This document shows positions 30,110 to 42,748 of a DNA stretch of 64,000 nt, one piece after another. Source of the stretch: Anagrus nilaparvatae. Its lineage: Eukaryota > Arthropoda > Insecta > Hymenoptera > Mymaridae. Below the pieces are notes generated by a model. The model was given only the letters and a program-made list of their open reading frames with translations, was not told the DNA's origin and searched no databases. The first letter of the stretch is position 1. Each line of letters starts with the position of its first letter. Location of the stretch: positions 18,618,001-18,682,000 of the forward strand of contig JAKSXM010000137.1 of NCBI GenBank assembly GCA_022575985.1, written 5' to 3'. The translations under genes were made by a program, and so were the position numbers.

Positions 30110-30228
30110 AACATGGAACATGTTTATAGGGAGGGGTATACTGGAAATTTTAAATCAAGTGGATGGGGGTTGAATAAGACTTAGAGTAATTTAGAGATGT
30201 AGAATAATTTCGATTTAGGGACTCCCCT
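30110..30228 (+). repeat. GGAACATGTTTATA repeat family, copy 2
   Basis: Opens AACATGGAACATGTTTATAG, then GGAGGGG and a segment with aaatcaagtgg and gacttagagtaattt. It matches the inward reading of the right end of the 38.5-kb element (shared GGGAGGGG, tactg/accctg, aatcaag) and the opening of the 11.2-kb copy. It runs directly into the tandem array. Confidence 0.55.
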
Positions 30229-31290
30229 AATGAAATAGGGGAACTGGATTTTCTTGAAAATTTTTATTTTGGCCAAAATCGAAAGGGGTACATATAGAAA
30301 ATTGTTAGATTTTATTTTTTTTCAGATTTTTTGTTCTTTTGTACTGGGAAAGGTTTGAAACAATTTAAAACTTATATCAATATGGTTCCCCAGGTCATAG
30401 AGCCCAAAAAATCTGATATAAATGGATTTAAGTGAGTTTTTTTTTTTCTTCAAATTTTTCGTTTTTTGGTACCGAAAATGATTTGAAACAGTTAAAAACT
30501 TATATCAATATGGTTCCCCGGGCCATAGAGCCCAAAAAATCTGATATAAATGCATTTAAGTGAGTTATAAAATTTTTGCATTTTTGAAATTTTGGATTTA
30601 TTCGCTTCAAACCAATTGAATTAGTTAAAATTCCTTAAAAATCAAGTTTGCTAGTAAAAAAAGTGGTAATGAAATAGGGGAACCGCATTTTTTTGACAAT
30701 TTTTATTTTGCTCAAATGTCCAATTTTTTTTTATTCAAATTTTTCGTTTTTTGGTACCGAAAATGGTTTGAAACAGTTAAAAACTCATATCAAAATGGTT
30801 TTATGGGCCATAGAGCCCAAAAAATCTGATATAAATGGATTTAAGTGAGTTTTAAAATTTTTGCATTTTTGAAATTTTAGATTTATTCGCTTTAAACCAT
30901 TTGAATTAGTTAAAACTTATTATAAACCAAGTTTTCTAATAAAAAAAGTGCTGATGAAATAGGAGAACTGGATTTTCTTGACAATTTTTATTTTGGCCAA
31001 AATCGAAAGGGATATGGAAAAATGTCCAATTTTTTTTTCTTCAAAATTTTCGTCTTTTGGTACTGAAAAAAATTTGAAACATTGAAAAACTTATATCAAT
31101 ATGGTTCACCGGGTCATAGAGCTCAAAAAACCTGATATAAATGGATTTAAATGAGTTTAAAAATTTTTTCATTTTTAGAAATTTTAGCTTTATTTGCATA
31201 AAACCATTTGAATTGGTTAAAATTCTTTATAAACCAAGTTTTCTAACAAAAAAAACTGCTGATGAAATAGGGGAACAGGATTTATAGCAT
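30229..31290 (+). repeat. Tandem array, ~285-440-bp units
   Basis: Units start with a phrase close to taatgaaataggggaac at about 30229, 30668, 30953 and 31261 (last one partial). Each unit carries aaaacttatatcaatatgg, then a catagagcccaaaaaa block and gatataaatggatttaa. The first unit is longer because the central ~130 bp is duplicated (near 30350 and 30480). The copies look diverged by several percent. Open frames are short, so this is non-coding. Confidence 0.75.
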
Positions 31291-31364
31291 ATTTTAAGTT
31301 CAGAAACAGGCATAATTATTTCACTAGAGTTTCAATCATTTTTAAGACAAATTTCATCAATAAT

Positions 31365-31659
31365 ATGCATTATTCGCTGAATTTTCATCGTAAAATAATA
31401 AATTTTTTTTTAAATCAATTAATTTTTTCCTAAGTATTCATTTCTTCAAGAAAGAAATCATTTTTATTGACCAAATTTTTAGGTCAAAAACTGCGTTAAG
31501 TAAATTTTGCTACTTACAGTTTTCAAAGGCTTTTGACCTAAAAATTAAAAATTTGGTACATGAAAATGATTTTTTTCATAAAGAAATTGCCAGGGAAAAA
31601 TACATCGATTAAAAAAAAAAAATTATTATTTTACGATGAAAATCAAGCGATTAATGCAT
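31365..31659. repeat. Fold-back segment next to the tandem array
   Basis: Inverted arms: atgcattattcgctgaattt... at 31365 pairs with ...ttgat/tcgattaatgcat ending at 31659. The arms also share ttttcatcgtaaaataat and tttttgacctaaaaatt (in inverse orientation). It is flanked on both sides by direct copies of aagttcagaaacagg (about 31300 and 31668). Confidence 0.6.
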
Positions 31660-31859
31660 GTTTAAAGTTCAGAAACAGGAATTTTTCAATATAGATCTTC
31701 AATCTTTTTTAAGACAAATTTGAGTAAAATCTTAAATTGAAGATAAGTTGGCTAAATTTCATCGGAAAAAGAAAAATTTTTTTTTCTTCTGGAGTGATTT
31801 TTCCCTGGCAATTAGATTTTTTATTACCTATTTTTAAAAAATTTTATTTACCTAAAAAG

Positions 31860-32650
31860 TTATTTTGAAAATTTGGGGTAGCTCAGATACGAAAAACACG
31901 GTTTTTGACATAAAAGTGGCAAAAACTTTTTGACATCCATCGCCGATTTCGTGTTCACGCTTTTTTTGCATTTTATAGACTTCAAACTACCAGAAAATCA
32001 TGGCAGTCGTCAGTCGTGGCCTCGTAAATTTTTTTTCTTCATTTTTGGTGCTCATAAAACTTACTTTCTCGTAAAAATGCACATATATGGCTTAATTTGT
32101 AAAATTGAAGAAAAAACATATTTTTTAAATTCTATACTTCTGTTATTTTTTTTGAAAATTTTAGGCATCCCTTATAGGCATCAAAGTCATATCTGAAAAA
32201 AATGTCTATGATAGCAGAATCTTCTGTGCTTTGTAAATGTACCTATAAATTTAAATTTTTCCACTAGATATGCTGGAATTATGAATTACAGAAATTATAT
32301 ACATATAAGATTCTCACTTTTTTCCTTGAGCATTTGGCCAATAGGCCTTTGCATAAAACCCATAAAAATCTTTTCTTGGGTACCAAAGCAATATCTAATA
32401 AAAATTATGTGATCATCTGGGCTTTAGAATCATTAAATTTTGCCGCTAGATATCCTCTGGAAGTATGAATTTTTTTTCTAATTTTTAAGCTCAAAATATT
32501 TTTATTGAGTTTTGGTGCAAAAGATCATTTCGGTGCAAAAAGTTTTATTCGTAGTGTAACCATCTGTGCTTAGGATTTAATTTTGCCTCCAGATATCCTG
32601 GAAATATGAATTTTAAAAATTTTAAGGCTTGCAACTTTTTTTTGAATTTT
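31860..32650 (+). repeat. Degenerate tandem repeats of roughly 145-190 bp
   Basis: Three units are recognisable by ccactagatatgctggaatt (32261), ccgctagatatcctctgg (32443) and cctccagatatcctgga (32586). Each is preceded by a tctgtgcttt-like word and followed by tatgaatt. An 88-codon open frame at 31930-32196 lies in this block but has no recognisable domain and is probably accidental. Confidence 0.5.
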
Positions 32651-35600
32651 TGGTAAATAGACTCACATAAAATTTGTGGAAATCTTTTCCTCAAGCACAG
32701 TGAGCGAAATTGTCCCTTAAAATGGTTTCATTTGCGGTGTAAAATTAAAAAAAAAATTTGCTTTAGTTTTTGGTAATTAGACCTTCATATTGAAATGTTA
32801 CCTTTTGGGATCAAAATAGGCATAATCAATTTTTCTGAATACCATTTTTTTATGTTTCAAAATTAAGGCATTAATTCTCATTAATTCTCCCTTTTCTTGA
32901 AGCAAAAAAAAAGAAAAAAAAAGAGTCCATATTAGCTGCAATTAGAATATTTTAGCATATTTTAAGCAAAAAGTAATAAATTCTAATTTTATAAAAAATA
33001 ATATCAATCATAAAATGTTAACTATATTCATTTATATCTCTGCGGAAGTCTTCTTTGGCAAAGACCTTTCTTTGCCAAGGCTAAGGGCGCACGCACACTT
33101 TTTATATGCAAAAAAAACCAAAAAAGAAAAAGATACATATACCGGCACGCGGAATATAACTGATATCATGTCCCCACCCACTAAAAAAAATTGAATCCCC
33201 ACCATAAGTTAATACACATAAAAAAAAATACACCTCCCGGTTTTACAAGCTTCTTTTCTCTTATATTCCTTAAACCTATAAGCTTTCAAATATACAAGTC
33301 AGTATTTAATGTGCGTTATCCTTGCGCTGACGTGATTATTTATGTAAAAGTGTATAATCCTTATTTTTTATATTGATAATATTTTGATAAGAAATTTTTT
33401 TTGTTGTATTTTTATATTTTGAGTAAAAGTACTTTTTTTACACGTGAAATAACAAATCTGATCAAAGACTTCTAAAAATAGTTTATATTACCAAAAAAAA
33501 ATGAATTTTTTTAAAGCTCTTGGGTAAGTAAAATTTGCAAAATTATTTTAATGCTAAAAAAAAAGTAATTTTTTATCATAAATAGCTATAAATAGCATAG
33601 CATGGTGTAATAAAAAATATCTTAAATAATTAAAAAAATATTTTTTCTATACTTTTATGTACGTACGTTAAAAATTGTTATTAATAATATGCCAATGGCA
33701 TATTTTTTATATGTCTAGACTTTAATAATAATATTGACATGGTAAAAAAGACAAAAAAAAAAAATATTTTTTTAATAATAATTTTTATGTGCTTTTGCAG
33801 TATATTGGATAATAAATATGGAAAAAAAATGAGTATTAAATTATGTTGAACCATGAAGTTATTTTATTATTTTTTTTAGAGTTTAGTATGTGATATAGGG
33901 ATAAAGTTTGTTTTTTATTATGTGTTGGAGAAAATTTAATTTTTTTTTTTAATTCATATTTTTTTTTGTAATTTAAAAATACCATTTACTTGTACTACTT
34001 AAATTTTCTAGAAAATTCTTGTTAAGATTTAATATACTTCAGATGAAAAAATACGTTTTGAGTATTCGTTTAAAATTTTTTCAGTTTTAAATTTTAAAAA
34101 TGAAAATATCAAAATCAATATATTGATAATTTAGGAAAAATCATAAAATTTTGAATTATTACCAAAATAATTTACCAATTTACCCCCCTAAAAAACTAAA
34201 CAAATATTTCGTCTTCAAGTGTCAAAAAAGTGAGAAATTTATCTAAATTGAATGTCATAAACACTTAATATTATCTAAAAAAAATATTTCAAATTATTTT
34301 ATTTTGTAAAAAAAAAAACCGTTATGATAGGTCATCTAATTATAGGTTATCTGACGTTTACTACATGGTGGGCCAAAATAAAAAATTCAAACTTAATTCA
34401 ATATTTAGAAATATAAAAAAAAGTCTATTTAAAAAAAATCTCAACAAAATTTATATATTTGGCTAATTTACATAACATTTCAAGGGTTTCTCTATGCTGT
34501 TGAGTATTTTTTTTTGGGATGCCTTAGGGTTCTTTTTTTCGTGTTAAAATAAATCTTTTGGGTATATTCTGTTATAAAATTCTCATGTTATTTTTAAAAT
34601 ATTTTTTATAAATTACTTAATTAATTGGTGTCTAATTTAAGGGTTAATTACGAGCACGAATGGTTTTGATAATTTTAAATTATAGAGCGTGCCCCAGTGT
34701 GTATTTTAAAGGAAGTATTATTTTTATACTGAAATTTTATGCATATTTTTGCAAAGAATCTTTAAATTCTTTAACTTTTAATCTCATTTTTGATCTTTTC
34801 ATTACTACTTTATCAGCGATACATCATTCTTAATATGCTCTTATTTCAATAAAAACAGTTCATCTTCAACAAAAAAACATCTCAAAAAATTAAAAAAAAC
34901 CTAATCCATTAAAATCATAATTTTTTTAGTCCCCATTGTCATATTCAGATACTAAAAAAAAAAAATGTTAAAACTCATAAAAAAAATCGAAAATTTTTAT
35001 TCGATAGAAAAAAAGAAGGAATTCGAACATAAGAAAGCGATAAAATCAGTAACAGATATATCATAATTTAAATTTTATTACTTTTAGTCTGCTTTATTAA
35101 CAGTTAATAATTTACCTGTCAGTTACAAAACAAAAATATCACCCCCTTTGAAATAAATTGAGATTTTTTACAGTAAAAATTTTAAATATCAAAGAAACTT
35201 GACTTAATCTTCATCATAAAAAAAGTAATAATTTGATAATAAAATTGCAAATGGTTTCCTGTCGTATAAATTTGAAATTTGTAATAAAATTATTTTTCAA
35301 TAATTATTAATAATAAAAATGTCAATTTGGAATATTTACTATGAGAATGAATTTGTTAAAAAATATTTTGCTATGGGTTGGGTGGTATTAGAAAAATGGG
35401 TCATAAACGAGGTCGTAAAATATTAATTTATGTTTATTTAATATTACGAGCCTATATATGACATTTATGTTTATGAATTAACGTAGAAAATCGTAAATTT
35501 GTCTAAAAATGGTGACTAACAATTAAATCAGAAATCCTGAATTTTCTGGAGAGCCGAAACTGTATCTAGGAGCTGCCACAGTTCCCAAAAATTAAAATCT

Positions 35601-38172
35601 CTAAAATTCAGCTAACTTAGGAACCAAAATATGAAACACTATCTCCCTGTAAGATAAACATTTCTTAACCATTAAACTAATTATTTCCCTAAATAATTCT
35701 CTTGGCTCTTGATAAAATTAATTATCATAACAACCCAATTTCCTTACATAAAACATTCCATTAATTCTAAAAATCCACAACCTTAAAATTCTACGATCTA
35801 ATAAATACGATTTAAAAAAAAAAAAACAGAAAAACCTATTCTAATAAAAATTAATTTTCCTTTTTATTTGCATAAATTGAATCTTGAAAAAAGAAAAATA
35901 TGAAAGTTCTTTTAACTTCTTTCTTTTTATTTTCTATTTTTATTAAACTTGTTTTAATTTAATTACTTTTAAATTTAATTAGAGTAAATAATTAATATGC
36001 AAGTTTAAGTAAAATAAAAAATTTTATTTACACAAAAGTACTATAATATAATAAAATAAATTATTTTTCAATGTGTTATTCTTCATGGTTATGCATTAAA
36101 GAACAAGGAATGCAAAACTTTCAATTAAAAAAAAAGAAAAAAAGTGGATTATATAGAAATAGAGAGGAATAAAATACAAGAAGCCAATCATGAATTGTTG
36201 AATTTCTTAGAAGAAGTATAAGCAAGTTTTTTTTTTTTTTAAATTAAATCTAATAAAAAAACACCTTCAATTAAATTTTTGTCTCCTTTATTATTGTTAT
36301 TTTATTTAAACAATTTATGTTTTATTCATTAAGGAAAATAATATAAATTTTGATTCTGATCTTCTTTTTTTTTTAATGCTAATTGGATTATTAGCGCGTG
36401 TTTAAAATGTAATAAATCTCACCTCCTTGCGTTTATTTTTTTTTTTTACTGTTAAATTATAATTTTTATTGGGTAACTTTTAAATTAGTTTTTTTTTATG
36501 GTTTGGCTGGTTTTGTGATTTTTGTTAATAAATTATGTAAAAAAGTAACTCAAAAGCAGCAGGATTTTTGGGCAAAGGGCAGATTTGGCACAGAATTTTT
36601 GAGATCTTTTTATTTTTCTCCAGATGAAAGTTTTGGAGGATTTTATTAAGTCCCTCTTTCTAGGCAAATTTTTGATATTTCTGAAAAAGAAAATTTAATT
36701 GTTTAAAAAATATTTAGAAAATTTTATGGTTTTTTATTTTGAACAGCGGTTCAGAAACGTCAAATATTGAAAATTTGCTTAGAAAATGGGAACTTTGATA
36801 AAATTTTCTGAGAAATTCAAAAATTAAATCAGAATTTCCTGGAATTTTTATCTAGGGGTCTTTTTTTCTAGTTACAGAAAATCTGGTCCCAAGCTTAGTA
36901 ATAGTAAAAATTACATTTTTTGTAATTAAAAAAAAAATTAAAATTTTCAAACCAGAAAATTGATTCAGCAAATTTAAAATATCTAGTTTCAGCATTAAAA
37001 TATGTCAAAGTTTCCAACTTTTCATACTCTCTTTCTCAAGATTCAGGGTAAAGTATTAATGAAAACGTCTAGAAAATCATAAAGTTATAGTTTACGTATA
37101 ATTTGACTTATATTGAAAATTTTAGTTTAACTTAGAGAATGTCACGTTTCAGCGTCATAAAGACTTCAATAATTTTTTGAATACAATTTGTGAAGCAATT
37201 AATATTTCTTTTCATATCTCAAACCTAAATAAAATTGTAATTTTTTAATTTTATCTAAAATTGCAAATTTTACGTTTATTGATTGAAAATTGCAATTTTG
37301 AGCATAAATTTTGCATGTTTGTAAATCATTAGACAAAAATTCAGTAATTTTAGAACATTTGCGTTTCCTTACATACTAATTTGCAACATCATGAAAAATA
37401 ACATAATAAAAGCTTTTAAAAACGGTATAAATTTTCTTAAAATTAATATTTTCATGGACATGCAACCAAAATTGTTTTAAATGAATACAATTTTAAATAT
37501 CTATACAGTCAATTGATTTATTTTCTGAAACACGTTAATATTATGTTCAAATCGAAAAAAACTGTTAAGTTAAGAAATACACAAAAAAGAATATGTGCGT
37601 TTGATAAAATTATTAAAATGTGTTTACTTAAAACTTACAGTACAGCTAAATCTTAAACAAACACACCAGATATTATATTTTTTCTTGTGTGTTTGTTTAA
37701 CTCTTTAAACGGTTCTAAAATGAAAGAAAAAAAAATGAATTTCCTTAAATAAGTTTAAACAGCATTTAGTAAAAATGTTTTTTATTTTATTATTATAATT
37801 TTTTAAGTTAAATATATACTTCAGTCGAAATGCGGGTTTGTGGTTGATATTTGCAGCTCTAAAGAGATTTTTTGTAGATTTTGGAATTTCTTAAAAATAA
37901 GAAATAGTGGTTTCATCCTTAAGTTAGCACAAAATACAATTTTTTAGGGATTTATGTTAATTTAATAGTAAGTTGCCAATTTTTTATGTACGATGGCCCA
38001 AATTTTGTAATCAGGGGTGTAAAGAATGTATGGAATAAAGTCATTCGTTACTGAAAATTTTTAAGAATCTATTTTACAAATTTTTTTAAATTTTCTCTCA
38101 TATATGCTCAATTAAACAAAGAATGGTCCAGATCCTAGATTGAATACGATTTTTTTTTAACACAACCTAAAT
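32651..38172. other. Long AT-rich spacer, no gene recognised
   Basis: About 5.5 kb. Around 33040-33330 GC is a little higher (gcgcacgcacac near 33088) without an open frame of note. An imperfect inverted repeat lies at about 36635-36680 and 36765-36810 (cttagaaaatggg pairing with ccctctttctag). A short 13-bp inverted pair (taaacaaacacac) flanks 37653-37705. Nothing else supported. Confidence 0.4.
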
Positions 38173-38173
38173 G

Positions 38174-38523
38174 CATGGAACATGTTTACTCACAGCTAAA
38201 GGCTACACTGTAAAAAGTAACTTGTTTAGATTTACAAATAAAATAGAATTTTTTCGAAAAATTAATGAATTTTCAAAAAATTTTGTAAATATTCGAAAAA
38301 AATCGTATATTTACTAAATTTAGTATATTAACAAAAAATTTGAGTATTCTCGATTTTTTTTTTGTGAATTTACGAAAAAAGTTGTAAATTCACAACTATT
38401 TTTCGGAAATTTACAACAATTTTTTGTAAATTTTTGAAAAAAAATTGTAAATTATCACAATGATAATTCCCCCCTTGATTTTTAGATTTTCAGGGTACCC
38501 CCTCCCTATAAACATGTTTCATG
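38174..38523. mobile_element. GGAACATGTTTA-terminated inverted-repeat element (copy 3)
   Basis: Left end CATGGAACATGTTTA, right end the inverse of CATGAAACATGTTTATAGGG. The right arm also carries GGGAGGGGGTACC as in the other copies. Most of the interior is an inserted fragment of the CACTGTAAAAAGTAAC element. No transposase; target duplication not clear. Confidence 0.6.
38206..38460 (+). mobile_element. Truncated copy of the TA-flanked CACTGTAAAAAGTAAC element
   Basis: Begins TACACTGTAAAAAGTAACTT and follows the left half of the 9.7-kb element, including tcgtatatttacta joined directly to aatttagtatatta. This shows the uninterrupted sequence at the point where the 9.8-kb inner element inserted. 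The right half is missing. Confidence 0.65.
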
Positions 38524-40520
38524 TTAAAATATTAGCTTACATTTTGCTTTTTTCAAAATTTGGATTTTGATATAATGAATACTGCATAATTATATTAGTT
38601 TTAAACCTTACATCTTTCGGAATATTAATCCGAAAAATTCATTTACCATCAATATTTTAGTTTCACCAAGGTAGCTTAAAAAAATCTTAAATTTTGAAAT
38701 GTATATTGTAGAGTAATTATTTTTTTGAACTACCAATACCATTTTACAAATATTGCCAAAAGTTCTACCTTATACACTAAAATGAAAAGATCAATTAACA
38801 CAAAAAGACCCATATTTCACCTAAAACCCTAAAATAACACAAATCCCTAAAGTTTAATAGCCTAAAATTCTCAAAAATTTTCTTAACACCTATAAATACA
38901 CATAAATTATTTTTAATACATAAAAAAGCTGACAAAAACTAAAAAAAAAAATGACTTAAAAACCACATGTAATTTAATACATAAATAAATCAGGATACCC
39001 AACGATTAAATTGTTTATATCTACACATATCGCCTTCTGATACACCATTACATAAAAAAAAAAGAAAATTCTTTATATATATTTAACTTTTTATTAAAAT
39101 TACATTATAATATGTGAACAACAATATAATTACTTAGACGTATACCAACATGATCTTGTAATGTGCTATATTTATAAACCAATATTTTTTACTCTACTTT
39201 TTTATTCTAATTTTTTTTTTACAACATGCGTGTTTATTTATATATAAAATTTTGATTTTTTTTTTAAAATAATATACAGGTATATATATTTTTATAAACC
39301 ACGTATAAAGAGAGAGTGTTTTTTTATTTTAAACTGCCTCCTTGCACGCCAAAAAAAAAAGATTCTCTCCCGCAAGCTTCTAAAGTGTCGCCGTCAGGCT
39401 ATACTCCTTTTATTATCTTTTTTTAGTTTTGAATATATGTACCTTATAACCCTTTTATATATAATATTATATATGATTCATTTCTTACAATTTTTATACA
39501 CATACTGTATATTATCTTCTAATATACATTTTTTTTTATATATATTTAATTTATAAACAACATTCTTATAATAACTTCAACTCTTGAATCATTTTTATCC
39601 TTTATAACAATCTTTTGACATTTGCCATATTGTTTCATGTTTGTATGTATATTTTTATGAATGATCGTTGTATATGAGGTTTTTCAGGTTGGAGTGTCTA
39701 ATGAAATGTTAAAAAAAGGATTTATTTTTCATTGGTTTTTTGGTTCTTGGTTTATTTTAAACAGAAATAGAATTAAGCTGGACAGAAAGTTAAGCAGAGT
39801 GTCATGTTGATCTATGTAGGCACCTAAGCACCATTTTTAACTTTTCTGCTCAGGGCCTAGTTTCAGAATTAGATTTATCCTTCTTTATTTTGTTCGCCAA
39901 TTAATCAAATTTTTTCACACCTAAAGCTGAAATTTCAAAAAAAATAAGCTAAGCCAAAATTGAAATGACTGATAAAAACTTGTATTTATCTTACCAAGGA
40001 ATAACCAATACACAACCCATAATCTTTGTATGATACAAATGTATGATGCATGATTTAAACAAATAATACTCTTGGGTGGTTATTTTATTTTAAAAATTTT
40101 CAATACATTCATACCTGCATAATACTCTATATAAATATATTATGACCCATAAAATATATCTTACTTTATGATTACATTCAGTTATTATATGCTATTTATA
40201 TTAATTATACTTTACATTCTCTCTTTCTTCTATCTTTATTTATTATATCCTTCATTAGGTTATACTTTATAAAAATTAACTTATAGTAAGGATTTAAAAA
40301 AAATATTTTTAAAAAAATTTTTATGTAAACTGGCGAATTTACCGTTTAATAGGCAGATTATTTTATTAGTTTATATTAAATTAGTTTTTATTTACTTGTT
40401 TATCTAAAATTCTTTATGGAATTGAGGCTGGTTTAAAATTATGTTGTACTTTGCTGGAATTTTATAAAGAAGTTTTAAAAATTTTGATTACTGTTTGAAA
40501 TTTTGAGATTTTTAAAAATT
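38524..40520. other. AT-rich spacer
   Basis: No gene recognised. A slightly GC-richer patch at 39340-39410 (ctgcctccttgcacgcc, gtgtcgccgtcaggc) has no open frame or splice context that I can support. Confidence 0.4.
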
Positions 40521-41011
40521 TCCACGTTTGGGCGCCAGTTGTTATAGTAAAGTTGCATTTGTAAGAATATTACTTTTATAATTAAATAATTCCATATAGA
40601 AATAATGTATAAATTTAGTATTTTAAAATATTCAAAAATAGAGTTTTTTATAAATCAATTTCAAAGTGTGCTGAAATTCCCACTCCGGGATGCCATTTGT
40701 GATGATATGTAATATGATATGCAGAATAAAATTTAAAGAAAATAAAATAACTACAAATTTTTTAAAACAAAAGTATTCGAGAAACTTGTATTTAGAAGCC
40801 ACAGAGCTGTTCTCTACGTTGCAATTTTAATTCAAGTAAATTCTGAATTCTAACCAAAAAATATCCTGGAGATTAAAACTTAGCTTACAACGGTCTTTTG
40901 CGAATTAATTATATAATATTTCGAATAGAAAATTTTGAAATTCTTTTTACTGTAAATTTTGCTAAGAAAAAGTTATAAAATAATTGAAAAAACCCTAACT
41001 GTCGGGCGCCA
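40521..41011 (-). repeat. Three LTR-end/primer-binding-site-like motifs in tandem
   Basis: Read on the minus strand, TGGCGCCCAAACGTGGA (40521-40537), TGGCATCCCGGAGTGGGA (40678-40695) and TGGCGCCCGACAGTTAGGG (40993-41011) each follow a short A/T-rich word like ttacaat or aacaac. TGGCGCCC is the tRNA-Lys-type primer-binding site placed next to the 5' LTR in many retroelements. The ends are about 158 and 316 bp apart, a 1:2 ratio, suggesting a decayed tandem array with one unit lost to mutation. No gag or pol frame is nearby. Confidence 0.45.
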
Positions 41012-41321
41012 ATTGTAACGATAAAACAAAAAATTTATTTTTTAGAAGGCAGTAATAGGATTTTCATGAAACAAAATAAATAAACATAATAGATAAGACA
41101 TTAAATATGGACCCTTTTAGATGTTAAATATTTTCTTAATGTTTTTGACATACCCTCCTAAATTTTCTATATTTACTTATAATATTTTTATTTTATACAA
41201 TATATAGCTTACGGTATCATCTCACCCTAATTTTCATTTATAAATTTTTATAATATTTAAAATTTTATTTCTGAAAAAAAAGATGTAGGTTTCTTGTGCT
41301 TCAATTTTCTTTATAACTTAC

Positions 41322-41363
41322 ATTCGATCGGCGGTATCTTCATCGGTGTTCAACGTGATGTTT
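41322..41363 (-). other. Candidate 42-nt internal exon
   Basis: On the minus strand a GTTGTAG acceptor is followed by 42 nt of much higher GC content than its surroundings and a consensus GTAAGT donor. One frame is open and reads NITLNTDEDTADR; the other two have stops. The length is divisible by three, as for a cassette microexon. The pyrimidine tract is weak. No partner exon can be joined with confidence. An alternative is a conserved regulatory or UTR element. Confidence 0.25.
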
Positions 41364-42571
41364 CTACAACACGTATCTTTTTTCTTCTCTGTGTTATATT
41401 AAAGCCTTTATATACAATATTAAATTTTATACATATGAGAGATAGTTACATTGGCTGACATAACAAGCAAAACTTCTTCCAGCACATTGAACCGTTATGT
41501 AATGATTTTTTATCCCTGTATAAATAAGTATTTATAATGTAGATGTATATATATAGGTATATGGGTATATATTTATTGGTTTAATCATCAAAGTTATATT
41601 GATAATTTTACAATTATACATTTATAGTAACTGGACATAAATGTTTTTACAATAACGACCTTTATTTGTGTTCCAAATAAGATGAACTCAATTTTTTATT
41701 TTTTCGTTTTGTAATTATCTTTTTATTGTGTTATCGTGTTATTTTGAAACAAAATTGAGGTTCAGAATTTTGATTTAAACATTGAATTAACATTAAAGTA
41801 TAAAAAATTTGATTGGTAAATAAAATTTTAAAAAAGTGCTTAGTAATAGGTTATAGAATAAAAAGCGCGTAATTTTGCAATATTTTTAAAATTATTATGG
41901 TAATAGAAATTATGTTAAATTGACTCTTTTTATGTAAGAAAATCATGGGAAGAAAAATAAAAATTTTTTCATTGAATTTTATGAAATCATTCCTTAAAGA
42001 GAACATAAATTGGTGCAATTATTTTTATTTAAGAAAACTTGGATCAAGCATGATCCCAATTTTACAAGCAATTACAGTTTGTAAAATTATCTATAAGCTA
42101 CGTAGTGTCGGTTCTTTAAAGACTTTCGAGACTAAAAGTAGTAATTTTGGTGAACTAGTCAAAAAACTATTTTTTTAGAATTAAAGGGAAAGCTATTTCG
42201 AAAATAGGTTAAACATGCCAATAGTACATTGACGGAAAATATGAATTTCTGCATTACAACAAGTTACTATACTAAAAATGTGGGTAAATTATAAATTTTT
42301 TGATTTGAGTAAAGATTTTTTTTTTAATTTAAATTTTAAGTATCAGCTGTAAATAAATTTATGTTGTTTTCTACTTGAAATTCGGTATTTTAGTTTTAAC
42401 CCATTAATTCGGGGTGGACAAGAAATGACACTTAATACCTTTGGTAGCTTTAATTTTCATATAATTTTGAATCCAACAATCATTTTAGTATTAAAAATTC
42501 ATTTACTGTTTCAGTTTTATATTCAATTTTAACCTAAAACTCTTCAGAAAATATAAATTAAGGGTTTAATA
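41364..42571. other. AT-rich spacer
   Basis: A 77-codon open frame at 41945-42178 has no recognisable features. Nothing supported. Confidence 0.35.
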
Positions 42572-42748
42572 TCCCACGTAAAAAGATTAAGCTTAATTTT
42601 GGATAAGTTTACTGAAGTAAGCTTACGGATTAACCTAAAAAAGCTTAGTAAAAATAAAAGGTTATTTAGAAGATATTAAAATATATATTTTAGCTTTTTT
42701 AGGTTAGTCCGTAAGCTTCAAAATTAAGCTTAATCTTTTTACGTGGGA
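42572..42748. mobile_element. 177-bp TA-flanked MITE
   Basis: Terminal inverted repeats open TCCCACGTAAAAAGATTAAG and continue for about 55 bp to cctaaaaaagct. The left arm has about 18 extra bases (gataagtttactgaagta). TA lies on both sides (42570-42571, 42749-42750), as expected of Tc1/mariner-derived MITEs. The arms are nearly identical, so it is a fairly recent insertion. Confidence 0.75.
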
